This document shows, one piece after another, positions 17,107-25,841 of a stretch of DNA of 64,000 bases. The notes beneath the pieces were generated by a model that was given only the letters and a program-made list of their open reading frames with translations, was not told the DNA's origin and did not search any database. A program made the translations under genes and the position numbers. This stretch comes from Streptomyces sp. NRRL S-37. Lineage in GTDB: Bacteria; Actinomycetota; Actinomycetes; Streptomycetales; Streptomycetaceae. Each line of letters begins with the position of its first letter. Within the stretch, counting starts at the first letter, position 1. Where the stretch lies: positions 186,001-250,000 of the forward strand of contig NZ_JOIZ01000019.1 of assembly GCF_000721605.1 (NCBI RefSeq), read 5' to 3'.

Positions 17107-18290
17107 GGCCCGTCACCGGCCGGCGCCCCGCCGCGGCGGCACTCGGCGGCCTCCTCGCCACCGCCCTCGTACTCGTCCCCGCCACCACCGCGCACGCCGA
17201 CGGCATCCGCGCCCGGCAGTGGTCCCTGGAGGCCATGCACACCGAGCAGGTGTGGCAGACCACGAAGGGCGCGGGCGTCACCGTCGCCGTCCTGGACACC
17301 GGCGTCGAGGCCGACCACCCCGACCTCGACGGCAACGTCCTCACCGGCAAGGACCTCGTCGGCTTCGGCGCGAAGGAGGGCGACCGCGCCTGGGCCCGCC
17401 ACGGCACCGCCATGGCCGGCATCATCGCCGGCCACGGACACGGCCCCGGCAACGCCGACGGCGTCATGGGCATCGCGCCCGAGGCGAAGATCCTCCCCGT
17501 CCGCGTGATCCTGGAGGACGGCGACGACGCCCGCGCCGAGGCCCGCAAGACCCGCGGCAACGCCCTCGCCGAGGGCATCCGCTGGGCCGCCGACAACGGC
17601 GCCGACGTCATCAACCTCTCCCTCGGCGACGACTCCGCCTCCGCGCACCCCGAACCCGGTGAGGACCAGGCCATTCAGTACGCCCTGCGTAAGGGCGTGA
17701 CCGTCGTCGCCTCCGCCGGGAACGGCGGAGAGAAGGGCGACCACGTCTCCTACCCGGCCGCCTACCCCGGCGTCATCGCCGCCACCGCCGTCGACCGCTA
17801 CGGCACCCGCGCCCCGTTCTCCACCCGCCGCTGGTACGCCACGGTCAGCGCCCCCGGCGTCGACGTGATCATCGCCGACCCCGACCACAAGTACTACGAG
17901 GGCTGGGGCACCAGCGCCGCCGCCGCGTTCGTCTCCGGCGCCGTCGCCCTGGTCAAGGCCGCCCACCCGGACCTGGCCCCGGCCCAGATCAAGCGGCTCC
18001 TGGAGGACACCGCCCGCAACGCCCCCGCCGACGGCCGCGACGACTCCCGCGGCTTCGGCTTCATCGACCCGGCCGCCGCGATCGAGGCCGCGTCCCGGCT
18101 GGAGCCGGAAGGCCTGAAGGCGGCGGCGTACGGCGACAAGTACTTCGGCCCCGGCCCGGACACCGCCGGCTCCGACGACGACACCGCCGGCTGGGCGGCT
18201 CCCCTGGCGGGCGGCGCGGGCGGTGTGCTGCTGGTCGCCGCGGTGGTCCTGTGGCGCGGCCGCCGCACCCGCTCCTACGACGAGGCCTGA
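17103..18290 (+). CDS. S8 subtilisin-like serine protease, mycosin type
   Basis: 395 residues from ATG 17103. A signal peptide (to about Ala32, ATTAHA) precedes the subtilase domain; the triad is Asp65 (VAVLDTGVEADHPDLDG), His100 (WARHGTAMAGIIAGHG) and Ser271 (GWGTSAAAAFVSG), with the oxyanion asparagine in VVASAGNGG. A C-terminal membrane helix near 360-380 is followed by a short basic tail, the mycosin (MycP) topology. Mycosins process ESX substrates in mycobacteria; Streptomyces carries several outside ESX loci. The gene overlaps its membrane partner by 4 nt upstream and converges with the beta-lactamase-like gene (16-nt overlap). Confidence 0.92.
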   Translation: MRPVTGRRPAAAALGGLLATALVLVPATTAHADGIRARQWSLEAMHTEQVWQTTKGAGVTVAVLDTGVEADHPDLDGNVLTGKDLVGFGAKEGDRAWARHGTAMAGIIAGHGHGPGNADGVMGIAPEAKILPVRVILEDGDDARAEARKTRGNALAEGIRWAADNGADVINLSLGDDSASAHPEPGEDQAIQYALRKGVTVVASAGNGGEKGDHVSYPAAYPGVIAATAVDRYGTRAPFSTRRWYATVSAPGVDVIIADPDHKYYEGWGTSAAAAFVSGAVALVKAAHPDLAPAQIKRLLEDTARNAPADGRDDSRGFGFIDPAAAIEAASRLEPEGLKAAAYGDKYFGPGPDTAGSDDDTAGWAAPLAGGAGGVLLVAAVVLWRGRRTRSYDEA

Positions 18291-19237
18291 GCCCCGGCCG
18301 GGTCACCCGCGGTGTCCCCGGTGAACACGGACACCGCCGCCCGCGCCGCGGCCTCGGTCAGCGCGACCCCCTCCTCCCGGGTCGCACTGCCCCGTGACAG
18401 CACCGCCACCAGGTAGCCGTGGCCGCCCGCCGTGACCCGCCCGATGCTGTTGATCACCCACAGCCCGGTGGTGCTCCGCCGCAGCCAGCCGTTCTTCAAC
18501 GCCCATCCCGCGCCGTCGGCCGCCGCCGACACACCCCACCGCTGCCCCACGGCGATCCGCTCCATCAGCCCCCGCACATACGCCCGTGAGGCCTCGCTCA
18601 GCTCCGAACCCTCCGCGTCGAACACCTGGCGCAGCAGCGCGATCTGGTCGGCCGCCGTGGTCTGCGTCAGCCCCCACAGCGGGCCGTCCCCGCCCGCCGT
18701 CCCCGTCAGCCCGAACCGCTCGTTCGCGGCGTCGAGCCCGTCCGCCGTCCCGATCGTCCGCCACAGCGCCGACGTGGAGTCGTTGTCACTGTTCTCGATC
18801 ATGGCGGCGGCGTACGTCCGCTCCTCGGAGGTCAGCGTCCGCCCCGCGTCCTGTGCCTGGAGCAGCAGCGCCGCCAGGACGTCGACCTTGACGATGCTCG
18901 CCGTGTCGAAGGCGCCCCCTCCGTACGAGGCGCCCTCCCCGGAGTCCGGGTCGAGCACCGCCACCGATATCTCGGCGCCGTCCGCCACGTCCACCGATCC
19001 CATGGCCGCCGCCAGCAACGCGTCCCGGTCCACCGCCGCTTCCTCCCCTTCGACCGCCCGTGAGGCCGACGAGGATACGGTTTCCGCCGCCCGCGGGTGC
19101 GCCCACGAGGTCATGTACCTCGCCCCCGCCGCCGTACCGCCCCCGACGGCGGCCAGGACGAGAGCGAGGGAGACCAGGGCACGGCGCCGGGACCGGCGGG
19201 CACGACGGCGCCGCCGCGGTCTGCTGGAGGAGTCCAT
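18275..19237 (-). CDS. class A beta-lactamase-like serine hydrolase, membrane anchored
   Basis: 320 residues from ATG 19237 (AGGAG upstream). A very basic N-terminus (eleven Arg in the first 20) and one hydrophobic helix (about 20-38) form a signal anchor. The extracytoplasmic part has the serine-hydrolase motifs: S114-I-V-K117 (SxxK), S150-D-N152 and, near the end, KNG in place of the third KTG box. It is a member of the beta-lactamase/transpeptidase superfamily; a true antibiotic hydrolase usually keeps a Glu166-type residue on an omega loop, which is not evident here, so a cell-wall or unknown role is as likely as resistance. Confidence 0.83.
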   Translation of the reverse strand: MDSSSRPRRRRRARRSRRRALVSLALVLAAVGGGTAAGARYMTSWAHPRAAETVSSSASRAVEGEEAAVDRDALLAAAMGSVDVADGAEISVAVLDPDSGEGASYGGGAFDTASIVKVDVLAALLLQAQDAGRTLTSEERTYAAAMIENSDNDSTSALWRTIGTADGLDAANERFGLTGTAGGDGPLWGLTQTTAADQIALLRQVFDAEGSELSEASRAYVRGLMERIAVGQRWGVSAAADGAGWALKNGWLRRSTTGLWVINSIGRVTAGGHGYLVAVLSRGSATREEGVALTEAAARAAVSVFTGDTAGDPAGAQASS

Positions 19238-19356
19238 GGCCGCGATGGTCGGGGCGGTCGCTGTGTGGACCGTGGGACGGGGCTGAGAGCCGGCTCGGAT
19301 TCCGGTGAGAGGCCGGTGAGGAACGCGCCGTCCACCCCCCGATAGGGTCGGTGACC

Positions 19357-20088
19357 GTGGCGAACAAGAACATTCCCGACTCCCCGTTCCGCGACGACGA
19401 CGGCTCCGCCGACCCCCGGCTGAGCGCCGCGCTCGCCGCCTGGGCCGAGGACGGCGACGCTGTCGGCCCCGTCCTGGAGGCGCTCAAGGGCGCCCGGCTG
19501 CTCGTCCCCGTCGTGGCCCTGCTCGGCGAGGTGGAGGAGGACGAGAACGGGCTGCGCCGCGAGAAGACCAGCGACATGGCCGTACCGACTCTGAAGGCCG
19601 GCGGGCGCACCGCCCTGCCCGCCTTCACCTCCACCGAGTCGCTCGCCCGCTGGGACCCGGCGGCCCGCCCCGTCGCCGTCCCCCTGCACCAGGCCCTGCA
19701 GGCCGCCGCGCACGAGAAGGCGGACACGGTCGTCCTGGACCTGGCCGGGCCCGTGCCCTTCGAACTGACCGGCCCCGCGCTGCTCGCCCTCGCCGAGGGC
19801 CGCACCAGCACCGACCCGCTCGCCGACCCGGCCGTCGTCGAGGCCGTACGGGCCGCCGTCGCCGCGGAGCCCGCCGTGCTGCGCGCCCACCTCGGGCCGG
19901 GACAGGCCGACGGCACCCTCGCCCTCGTCCTCGACCCCGCCGCGCCCACCGCGGAGGCCGCCCGCGCCGTGGCCCAGCGGCTGGCCGCCGACGAGACACT
20001 GAGGGCCCGCCTGGTGCGCGGCCTCGACCTGGCAGTCCTGCCGGCCGGAACCACGCCTCCGGGCGAGCCCCTGTACGTACGTCCCTGA
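19357..20088 (+). CDS. SseB-family protein
   Basis: 243 residues. GTG 19357 is preferred over GTG 19351 because AGGG lies about 10 nt upstream and family members start ANKNIP. The SseB N-terminal domain is seen in LLVPVVALLGE, LPAFTSTESLARW and the PVAVPLHQAL segment; the C-terminal half has the SseB C-terminal domain pattern. In streptomycetes this gene and the DUF1844 gene next to it lie just upstream of infC. The biochemical role in actinobacteria is unknown; the E. coli name relates to serine sensitivity. Confidence 0.88.
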   Translation: MANKNIPDSPFRDDDGSADPRLSAALAAWAEDGDAVGPVLEALKGARLLVPVVALLGEVEEDENGLRREKTSDMAVPTLKAGGRTALPAFTSTESLARWDPAARPVAVPLHQALQAAAHEKADTVVLDLAGPVPFELTGPALLALAEGRTSTDPLADPAVVEAVRAAVAAEPAVLRAHLGPGQADGTLALVLDPAAPTAEAARAVAQRLAADETLRARLVRGLDLAVLPAGTTPPGEPLYVRP

Positions 20089-20092
20089 CGTC

Positions 20093-20491
20093 CTAGCCGT
20101 AGAGCGGCCCGGTGTACTTCTCGCCCGGGCCCTGGCCGGTCTCGTCCGGGACCAGGGAGGCCTCGCGGAACGCGAGCTGGAGCGACTTCAGACCGTCGCG
20201 CAGCGGTGCCGCGTGGAACGAGCTGATCTCCGTCGCGGAGGCGTCCAGCAGACCGGCCAGCGCGTGCACCAGCTTGCGGGCCTCGTCCAGGTCCTTGTAC
20301 GTGTCGCCCTCCTCGGTCAGACCGAGCTTCACGGCGGCGGCGCTCATCAGGTTGACGGCGACCGTCACGATCACCTCGACCGCCGGGACCTCCGCGATGT
20401 CGCGGGCCATGGCGTCGAAGTCGGGGTTGCCGGAGGTCTCGGGGGCGTCCGCGGAGGACTCGGGGGTGTCCGAGGGGGAGGTGTCACTCAT
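20093..20491 (-). CDS. DUF1844 protein
   Basis: 132 residues from ATG 20491. An acidic Ser/Glu/Thr-rich N-terminus is followed by the conserved DUF1844 helix region (VEVIVTVAVNLMSAAAVKLGL, then DLDEARKLVHALAGLLDA). It converges with the SseB-like gene, 4 nt between stops, and is divergent from the infC leader. Function is not known; co-localisation with infC-rpmI-rplT is conserved in Streptomyces. Confidence 0.88.
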   Translation of the reverse strand: MSDTSPSDTPESSADAPETSGNPDFDAMARDIAEVPAVEVIVTVAVNLMSAAAVKLGLTEEGDTYKDLDEARKLVHALAGLLDASATEISSFHAAPLRDGLKSLQLAFREASLVPDETGQGPGEKYTGPLYG

Positions 20492-20746
20492 GCCCCACAC
20501 GATAGGCGCAGACGCGTGTCCCCTTGACGGCAGGAGGCATGAGGCACGCGGTTAGCGCGCGCCTTCCGGAGCTGCTAACCTTGTGTAACGACCGGTCGGA
20601 CCCGTATGTCTCACGGCACGCGAGCCCGGCCCACAAGTGGAGGCTTCGAACTCCCACCTGGCCGCCCTCAGGGCGGCGGGTCACCGGTCAGGCGGTCCCG
20701 TCCCCGAGGCGGCGATCCGCCCGAAAGCACGCCCCGCGGTCCCCGT

Positions 20747-20801
20747 GGCGGTGTTCCGGTAGTTCGAGGAACCCCGCCTGTGATCGTCCGGGGCATTTTT
20801 T
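20747..20801 (+). promoter_or_regulatory. infC leader attenuator: mutually exclusive antiterminator and intrinsic terminator
   Basis: A terminator hairpin, CCCCG 20772-20776 with CGGGG 20789-20793, is followed by CA and six T residues (20796-20801), unusual in this genome. A competing stem pairs GGCGG 20747-20751 with CCGCC 20774-20778 and GTTCC 20753-20757 with GGAAC 20768-20772, using the terminator's 5' arm. Transcription would have to pass this site 86 nt before the infC start. What switches it (L20, IF3 or leader translation) is not visible. Confidence 0.7.
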
Positions 20802-20886
20802 CTGCTTCGGCGCGGTTAGGTCTTACGCATACAGACGTTACGCGGCTGTCCGCCAGACCGTCGCGTGGTGCTACCGAGGAGGATCC

Positions 20887-21528
20887 ATCAGCGCCGAGCC
20901 CCGCATCAACGACCGGATTCGCGTTCCCGAGGTGCGACTTGTCGGTCCCAGCGGCGAGCAGGTCGGGATTGTCCCGCTTGCCAAGGCCCTGGAGCTTGCG
21001 CAGGAGTACGACCTCGACCTCGTCGAGGTCGCGGCGAACGCCCGTCCGCCCGTGTGCAAGCTCATGGACTACGGGAAGTTCAAGTACGAGTCGGCCATGA
21101 AGGCCCGTGAGGCGCGCAAGAACCAGGCGCACACGGTCATCAAGGAGATGAAGCTCCGGCCGAAGATCGACCCGCACGACTATGACACCAAGAAGGGTCA
21201 CGTCGTCCGGTTCCTCAAGCAGGGCGACAAGGTCAAGATCACGATCATGTTCCGTGGTCGCGAGCAGTCCCGGCCGGAGCTCGGCTACCGACTGCTGCAG
21301 CGTCTCGCGGAGGACGTCCAGGACCTCGGTTTCGTGGAGTCGAACCCGAAGCAGGACGGCCGCAACATGATCATGGTTCTCGGTCCGCACAAGAAGAAGA
21401 CCGAGGCGATGGCCGAGGCTCGCCAGGCGCAGGAAGCCCGCAAGGCGGAGGCGAAGGCCAACCCCGGCAAGTCGCAGAACGCCGCGGACGCCGAGGCCCA
21501 GCCGGCCGAGGAGCCTGCCGAGGCGTGA
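20887..21528 (+). CDS. infC: translation initiation factor IF-3
   Basis: 213 residues from an ATC codon at 20887, preceded by AGGAGG at 20877-20882. No ATG or GTG is positioned in frame at the expected N-terminus ([18 protein letters not shown]). The N-domain ([19 protein letters not shown]), linker ([11 protein letters not shown]) and C-domain ([19 protein letters not shown]) are complete; an Ala/Glu-rich tail of about 35 residues is typical of Streptomyces. IF-3 binds the 30S subunit, controls start-codon fidelity and discriminates against non-AUG starts, so an AUC start permits autoregulation as with AUU in E. coli. First gene of infC-rpmI-rplT, with an attenuator-like leader. Confidence 0.95.
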   Translation: MSAEPRINDRIRVPEVRLVGPSGEQVGIVPLAKALELAQEYDLDLVEVAANARPPVCKLMDYGKFKYESAMKAREARKNQAHTVIKEMKLRPKIDPHDYDTKKGHVVRFLKQGDKVKITIMFRGREQSRPELGYRLLQRLAEDVQDLGFVESNPKQDGRNMIMVLGPHKKKTEAMAEARQAQEARKAEAKANPGKSQNAADAEAQPAEEPAEA

Positions 21529-21572
21529 CTCCCGGGGGTGTGAGCCCCAGGAAGCAACCGAAACAAGTACGA

Positions 21573-21613
21573 CGCTCCACCGTGCCCGGTTCTCAAGACC
21601 GGGCACCGGAGCG
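21573..21613 (+). promoter_or_regulatory. structured hairpin between infC and rpmI
   Basis: GTGCCCGGT 21582-21590 pairs perfectly with ACCGGGCAC 21598-21606, extended by CGCTCC 21573-21578 with GGAGCG 21608-21613 across a small internal loop. It ends 25 nt before the rpmI start. It could be a terminator/processing site or a translational operator for ribosomal protein L20 as in other bacteria; no T-run follows. Confidence 0.5.
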
Positions 21614-21638
21614 CCACCGACGAGGAGAGAACGGCGCT

Positions 21639-21833
21639 ATGCCGAAGAACAAGTCGCACAGCGGTGCCAGCAAGCGCTTCAAGGTCACCGGCTCCGGCAA
21701 GGTGCTCCGTGAGCGCGCCGGCAAGCGCCACCTGCTCGAGCACAAGTCGTCCCGCGTGACGCGTCGCCTCACCGGCAACGCCGAGATGGCCCCGGGCGAC
21801 GCCGCGAAGATCAAGAAGCTTCTCGGCAAGTGA
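21639..21833 (+). CDS. rpmI: 50S ribosomal protein L35
   Basis: 64 residues from ATG 21639 with GAGGAGAG upstream. The sequence [20 protein letters not shown] and the basic [13 protein letters not shown] segment are standard for bL35. Second gene of the infC operon, separated from infC by a structured 110-nt spacer and from rplT by 97 nt. Length is normal for the family. Confidence 0.97.
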   Translation: MPKNKSHSGASKRFKVTGSGKVLRERAGKRHLLEHKSSRVTRRLTGNAEMAPGDAAKIKKLLGK

Positions 21834-21930
21834 CGTACGGGCGCCACTGAGCGCCGTACGGCAGGACCGGGACCCCATCGATACCGGGTCGTGTGAGGAC
21901 AACCACGGCCCCGCTACAAGGAGTTAACAA

Positions 21931-22314
21931 GTGGCACGCGTCAAGCGGGCAGTCAACGCCCACAAGAAGCGCCGGGCGATCCTCGAGCAGGCCTCCGGCT
22001 ACCGCGGTCAGCGCTCGCGCCTGTACCGCAAGGCCAAGGAGCAGGTCACCCACTCGCTGGTCTACAACTACAACGACCGCAAGAAGCGCAAGGGTGACTT
22101 CCGCCAGCTGTGGATCCAGCGCATCAACGCCGCTGCCCGCGCCAACGGCATCACGTACAACCGCTTCATCCAGGGCCTGAAGGCCGCGAACGTCGAGGTC
22201 GACCGCAAGATCCTCGCGGAGTTGGCCGTCAACGACGCGACCGCCTTCGCGGCGCTGGTCGAGGTCGCGCAGAAGGCCCTTCCGGCCGACGTCAACGCGC
22301 CGAAGGCCGCGTGA
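21931..22314 (+). CDS. rplT: 50S ribosomal protein L20
   Basis: 127 residues from GTG 21931, preceded by [42 protein letters not shown] and [21 protein letters not shown] are the conserved bL20 N-terminal extension and globular start. L20 is an early assembly protein of the 50S subunit and represses its own operon in E. coli and Bacillus, so the spacer and leader structures in this operon are candidates for its binding. Third and last gene of the operon; a hairpin terminator follows. Confidence 0.97.
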   Translation: MARVKRAVNAHKKRRAILEQASGYRGQRSRLYRKAKEQVTHSLVYNYNDRKKRKGDFRQLWIQRINAAARANGITYNRFIQGLKAANVEVDRKILAELAVNDATAFAALVEVAQKALPADVNAPKAA

Positions 22315-22347
22315 GCACTGCGTTGGCTTGAAGCCGACGTGAGTTTC

Positions 22348-22381
22348 CAGGACCCGCAGGCTTGAAAGCTTGCGGGTCCTG
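22348..22381 (+). terminator. terminator of the infC-rpmI-rplT operon
   Basis: CAGGACCCGCA pairs with TGCGGGTCCTG, with a further GCTT/AAGC pairing inside after one mismatch and a GA loop; TTGTT follows. It starts 34 nt after the rplT stop codon. Confidence 0.85.
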
Positions 22382-22427
22382 TTGTTCGGTTCGTCGGCCG
22401 CCGTTCGGCCGCGGGTCCGTTGTGGCC

Positions 22428-22456
22428 GGTCGCGCAGTTCCCCGCGCCCCTGGGGA
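22428..22456. repeat. dispersed intergenic repeat GGTCGCGCAGTTCCCCGCGC, copy 1
   Basis: The 29 bases GGTCGCGCAGTTCCCCGCGC plus CCCTGGGGA are found identically at 51169-51197, and the first 17-18 bases recur inverted at 62363-62380; a variant lies before the hairpin at 57505. This family of intergenic repeats is widespread in Streptomyces. This copy lies just upstream of the RNA methyltransferase gene. Confidence 0.8.
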
Positions 22457-22501
22457 AGCCGCACGGCCGCGTGTCGAGTACTCCCGAAGGTGACGAAGAA
22501 A

Positions 22502-23350
22502 ATGGCCCCCGTCAGCCCCGAGCTGATCTCTCCCCGTTCCTCCCGTGTCGCCGCCGCCCGGCGGCTCGGCAAGCGGAACTTCCGGGGGAAGGAGCGGCTG
22601 TTCCTCGCCGAGGGGCCGCAGGCCGTGCGGGAGGCCGCCGGCCACGGGGACACGCTCGTCGAGCTGTTCGCCACCGTCGAGGCCGCCGAGCGGTACGCCG
22701 ACATCATCGGCGGGGCCCGCGACGCCGGCGCCCGGATCCACCTCGCCTCCGAGGACGTCATCGCCGACATCTCCACCACCGTCACCCCGCAGGGACTCGT
22801 CGGGGTGTGCCGGTTCCTGGACACGCCGTTCGAGGAGATCCTCGCCGCCCGGCCCAGGCTCGTCGCCGTCCTCGCACACGTCCGCGACCCCGGGAACGCC
22901 GGCACCGTGCTGCGCTGCGCCGACGCCGCCGGAGCCGAGGCCGTCGTCCTCACCGACGCCTCCGTCGACCTGTACAACCCCAAGGCCGTACGCGCCTCCG
23001 TCGGCTCCCTGTTCCACCTGCCCGTCGCCGTCGGCGTCCCCGTCGAACGGGCCGTGAGCGGACTGCGGGACGCGGGCGTGCGCCTCCTCGCCGCCGACGG
23101 CGCGGGCGACCGGGACCTCGACGACGAGCTCGACAAGGGCACCATGGGCGGGCCCACCGCCTGGGTCTTCGGCAACGAGGCCTGGGGCCTGCCCGAGGAG
23201 ACCCGCGCCCTCGCCGACGCCGTCGTCCGCGTCCCCATCCACGGAAAGGCGGAGAGCCTGAACCTCGCCACCGCCGCCGCCGTATGTCTCTACGCGTCGG
23301 CACGTGCACAGCGCGCCGCCGGAGGGTGCCGTTCCGTCACCGGGAACTAG
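22502..23350 (+). CDS. SpoU/TrmH-family RNA 2'-O-methyltransferase
   Basis: 282 residues; ATG 22502 with AAGGTGA eight nt upstream (GTG 22490 is the alternative). An N-terminal substrate-binding domain (ARRLGKRNFRGKERLFLAEGPQAV) is followed by the knotted SPOUT methyltransferase fold: LAHVRDPGNAGTVLRCADAAG (motif 1), WVFGNEAWGLPEE (motif 2) and VRVPIHGKAESLNLATAAAVCLY (motif 3). It methylates rRNA or tRNA ribose using SAM; the RNA target cannot be told from sequence. Its place between rplT and pheS is the usual Streptomyces order. Confidence 0.92.
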   Translation: MAPVSPELISPRSSRVAAARRLGKRNFRGKERLFLAEGPQAVREAAGHGDTLVELFATVEAAERYADIIGGARDAGARIHLASEDVIADISTTVTPQGLVGVCRFLDTPFEEILAARPRLVAVLAHVRDPGNAGTVLRCADAAGAEAVVLTDASVDLYNPKAVRASVGSLFHLPVAVGVPVERAVSGLRDAGVRLLAADGAGDRDLDDELDKGTMGGPTAWVFGNEAWGLPEETRALADAVVRVPIHGKAESLNLATAAAVCLYASARAQRAAGGCRSVTGN

Positions 23351-23365
23351 TAGGGTGACCAGCTC

Positions 23366-23412
23366 GGGGACCCTCCCCCAAGCTCTCGGCAGGACTCGAG
23401 CACGGGGCGCCC
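23366..23412. repeat. dispersed GGGGGAGG-type palindromic repeat upstream of the sensor kinase
   Basis: Read on the minus strand, this segment (GGGGCGCCCCGTGCTCGAGT, then CCTGCCGAGAGCTTGGGGGAGG) resembles the element at 51303-51342 (GGGGGTCCCCCCGCTCGAGC, then GAAGCCGAGAGTGGGGGAGG). It fills most of the space between the methyltransferase stop and the kinase start. Confidence 0.6.
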
Positions 23413-23441
23413 CGAAGACGTTCGAGAGGTGGGGTACGGGG

Positions 23442-24578
23442 ATGAGCGTCGGCACGAGCAGCGCACCGGGAGCACAGCGGGCGGCGCGCCCGCCCGCGCC
23501 CCGGCCCGGTGATCTCGCCGAACTCGGCCTCGACCCCGACCAGCTGCCCGACGGACTCGTCGTCGCCGACGAGCACGGACGGGTGATCTGCTTCAACGCG
23601 GCGGCCGTCCGCATCACGGCCGTCCCCGCCGGGCAGGCCCTCGGACAGCGGCTGGAGACCGCCCTGCCGTTAGAGGACCTGGAGGGCCGCCGCTGGTGGC
23701 AGCTCACCGACCCCTACGGCGGCCTCGCCATCCGCGTCCGCCAGCCCGAACGCAACCTGCTGCTCCCCGGCGGCCGCGAGGTCCTCGTCTCCGCCCGCTA
23801 TGTCCGCGCCGAACCCACCGGCCCCGTCCGCCGCGTCGTCGTCACCCTGCGCGACACCGAGGCCCGGCGCCGCACCGAGCGCAGCCACGCCGAGCTGATC
23901 GCCACCGTCGCCCACGAACTGCGCTCCCCGCTCACCTCCGTCAAGGGCTTCACCGCCACCCTGCTCGCCAAGTGGGAGCGGTTCACCGACGACCAGAAAC
24001 GGCTGATGCTGGAGACCGTCGACGCCGACGCCGACCGGGTCACCCGGCTCATCGCTGAGCTGCTCGACATATCCCGCATCGACTCCGGGCGCCTGGAGGT
24101 GCGCCGCCAGCCCGTCGACATCGGGGCCGCCGTCGGACGGCACATCCAGGCCTACGTCGCCGCCGGACAGCAGGCCGACCGGTTCCTGCTCCGCGTGCAG
24201 CACCCGCTGCCCGGCCTGTGGGCCGACCCCGACAAGGTCGACCAGGTGCTCAGCAACCTGCTGGAAAACGCGGTGCGCCACGGCGAGGGAACTGTCACCA
24301 TCGACATCACGCCCTCGGCGTCCCCGCGCGAGCGGGAGGACACCGGCACGTCGGTCACGGTGAGCGACGAGGGGCCCGGCATTCCGGAGGAGTCCATGAA
24401 CCGCGTCTTCACCCGCTTCTGGCGGGGCAGCAAGCGCGGCGGGACGGGCCTCGGGCTGTACATCGTCAAGGGCATCGTCGAGGCCCACGGCGGCACCATC
24501 ACGGTCGGACGCGCCCCCGGCGGCGGCGCGCAGTTCCGATTTACGTTGCCCGTGGCGGCCCCCGCGTATCTCACCTGA
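23442..24578 (+). CDS. PAS-domain sensor histidine kinase
   Basis: 378 residues from ATG 23442. A PAS domain covers about 30-140 (DGLVVADEHGRVICFNAAAVRI), then a HisKA dimerisation helix with phosphoacceptor His158 (LIATVAHELRSPLTSVKGF) and a HATPase domain (NLLENAVRHGEG, DEGPGIPEE, GTGLGLYIVKGIVEAHGG). There is no membrane segment, so it is a soluble sensor. No response regulator is adjacent, making it an orphan kinase. Codon 77 (23670-23672) is TTA, the rare leucine codon read by bldA tRNA, so translation probably depends on developmental stage. It lies between the methyltransferase and pheS. Confidence 0.93.
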   Translation: MSVGTSSAPGAQRAARPPAPRPGDLAELGLDPDQLPDGLVVADEHGRVICFNAAAVRITAVPAGQALGQRLETALPLEDLEGRRWWQLTDPYGGLAIRVRQPERNLLLPGGREVLVSARYVRAEPTGPVRRVVVTLRDTEARRRTERSHAELIATVAHELRSPLTSVKGFTATLLAKWERFTDDQKRLMLETVDADADRVTRLIAELLDISRIDSGRLEVRRQPVDIGAAVGRHIQAYVAAGQQADRFLLRVQHPLPGLWADPDKVDQVLSNLLENAVRHGEGTVTIDITPSASPREREDTGTSVTVSDEGPGIPEESMNRVFTRFWRGSKRGGTGLGLYIVKGIVEAHGGTITVGRAPGGGAQFRFTLPVAAPAYLT

Positions 24579-24659
24579 GATCCGGCCCCACGGGCGCATT
24601 CGCCCACCCCGGCACCGTTAGACTCGGCCATTGGCACCTTTGTGTCCCGAGAACCGTGA

Positions 24660-25840
<1,181 letters not shown>

Positions 25841-25841
<1 letters not shown>

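Noticed and set aside
20524..20886. infC starting at an upstream ATG, giving a 334-residue protein
   Set aside because: The added sequence covers the attenuator and is unlike any IF-3 N-terminus.
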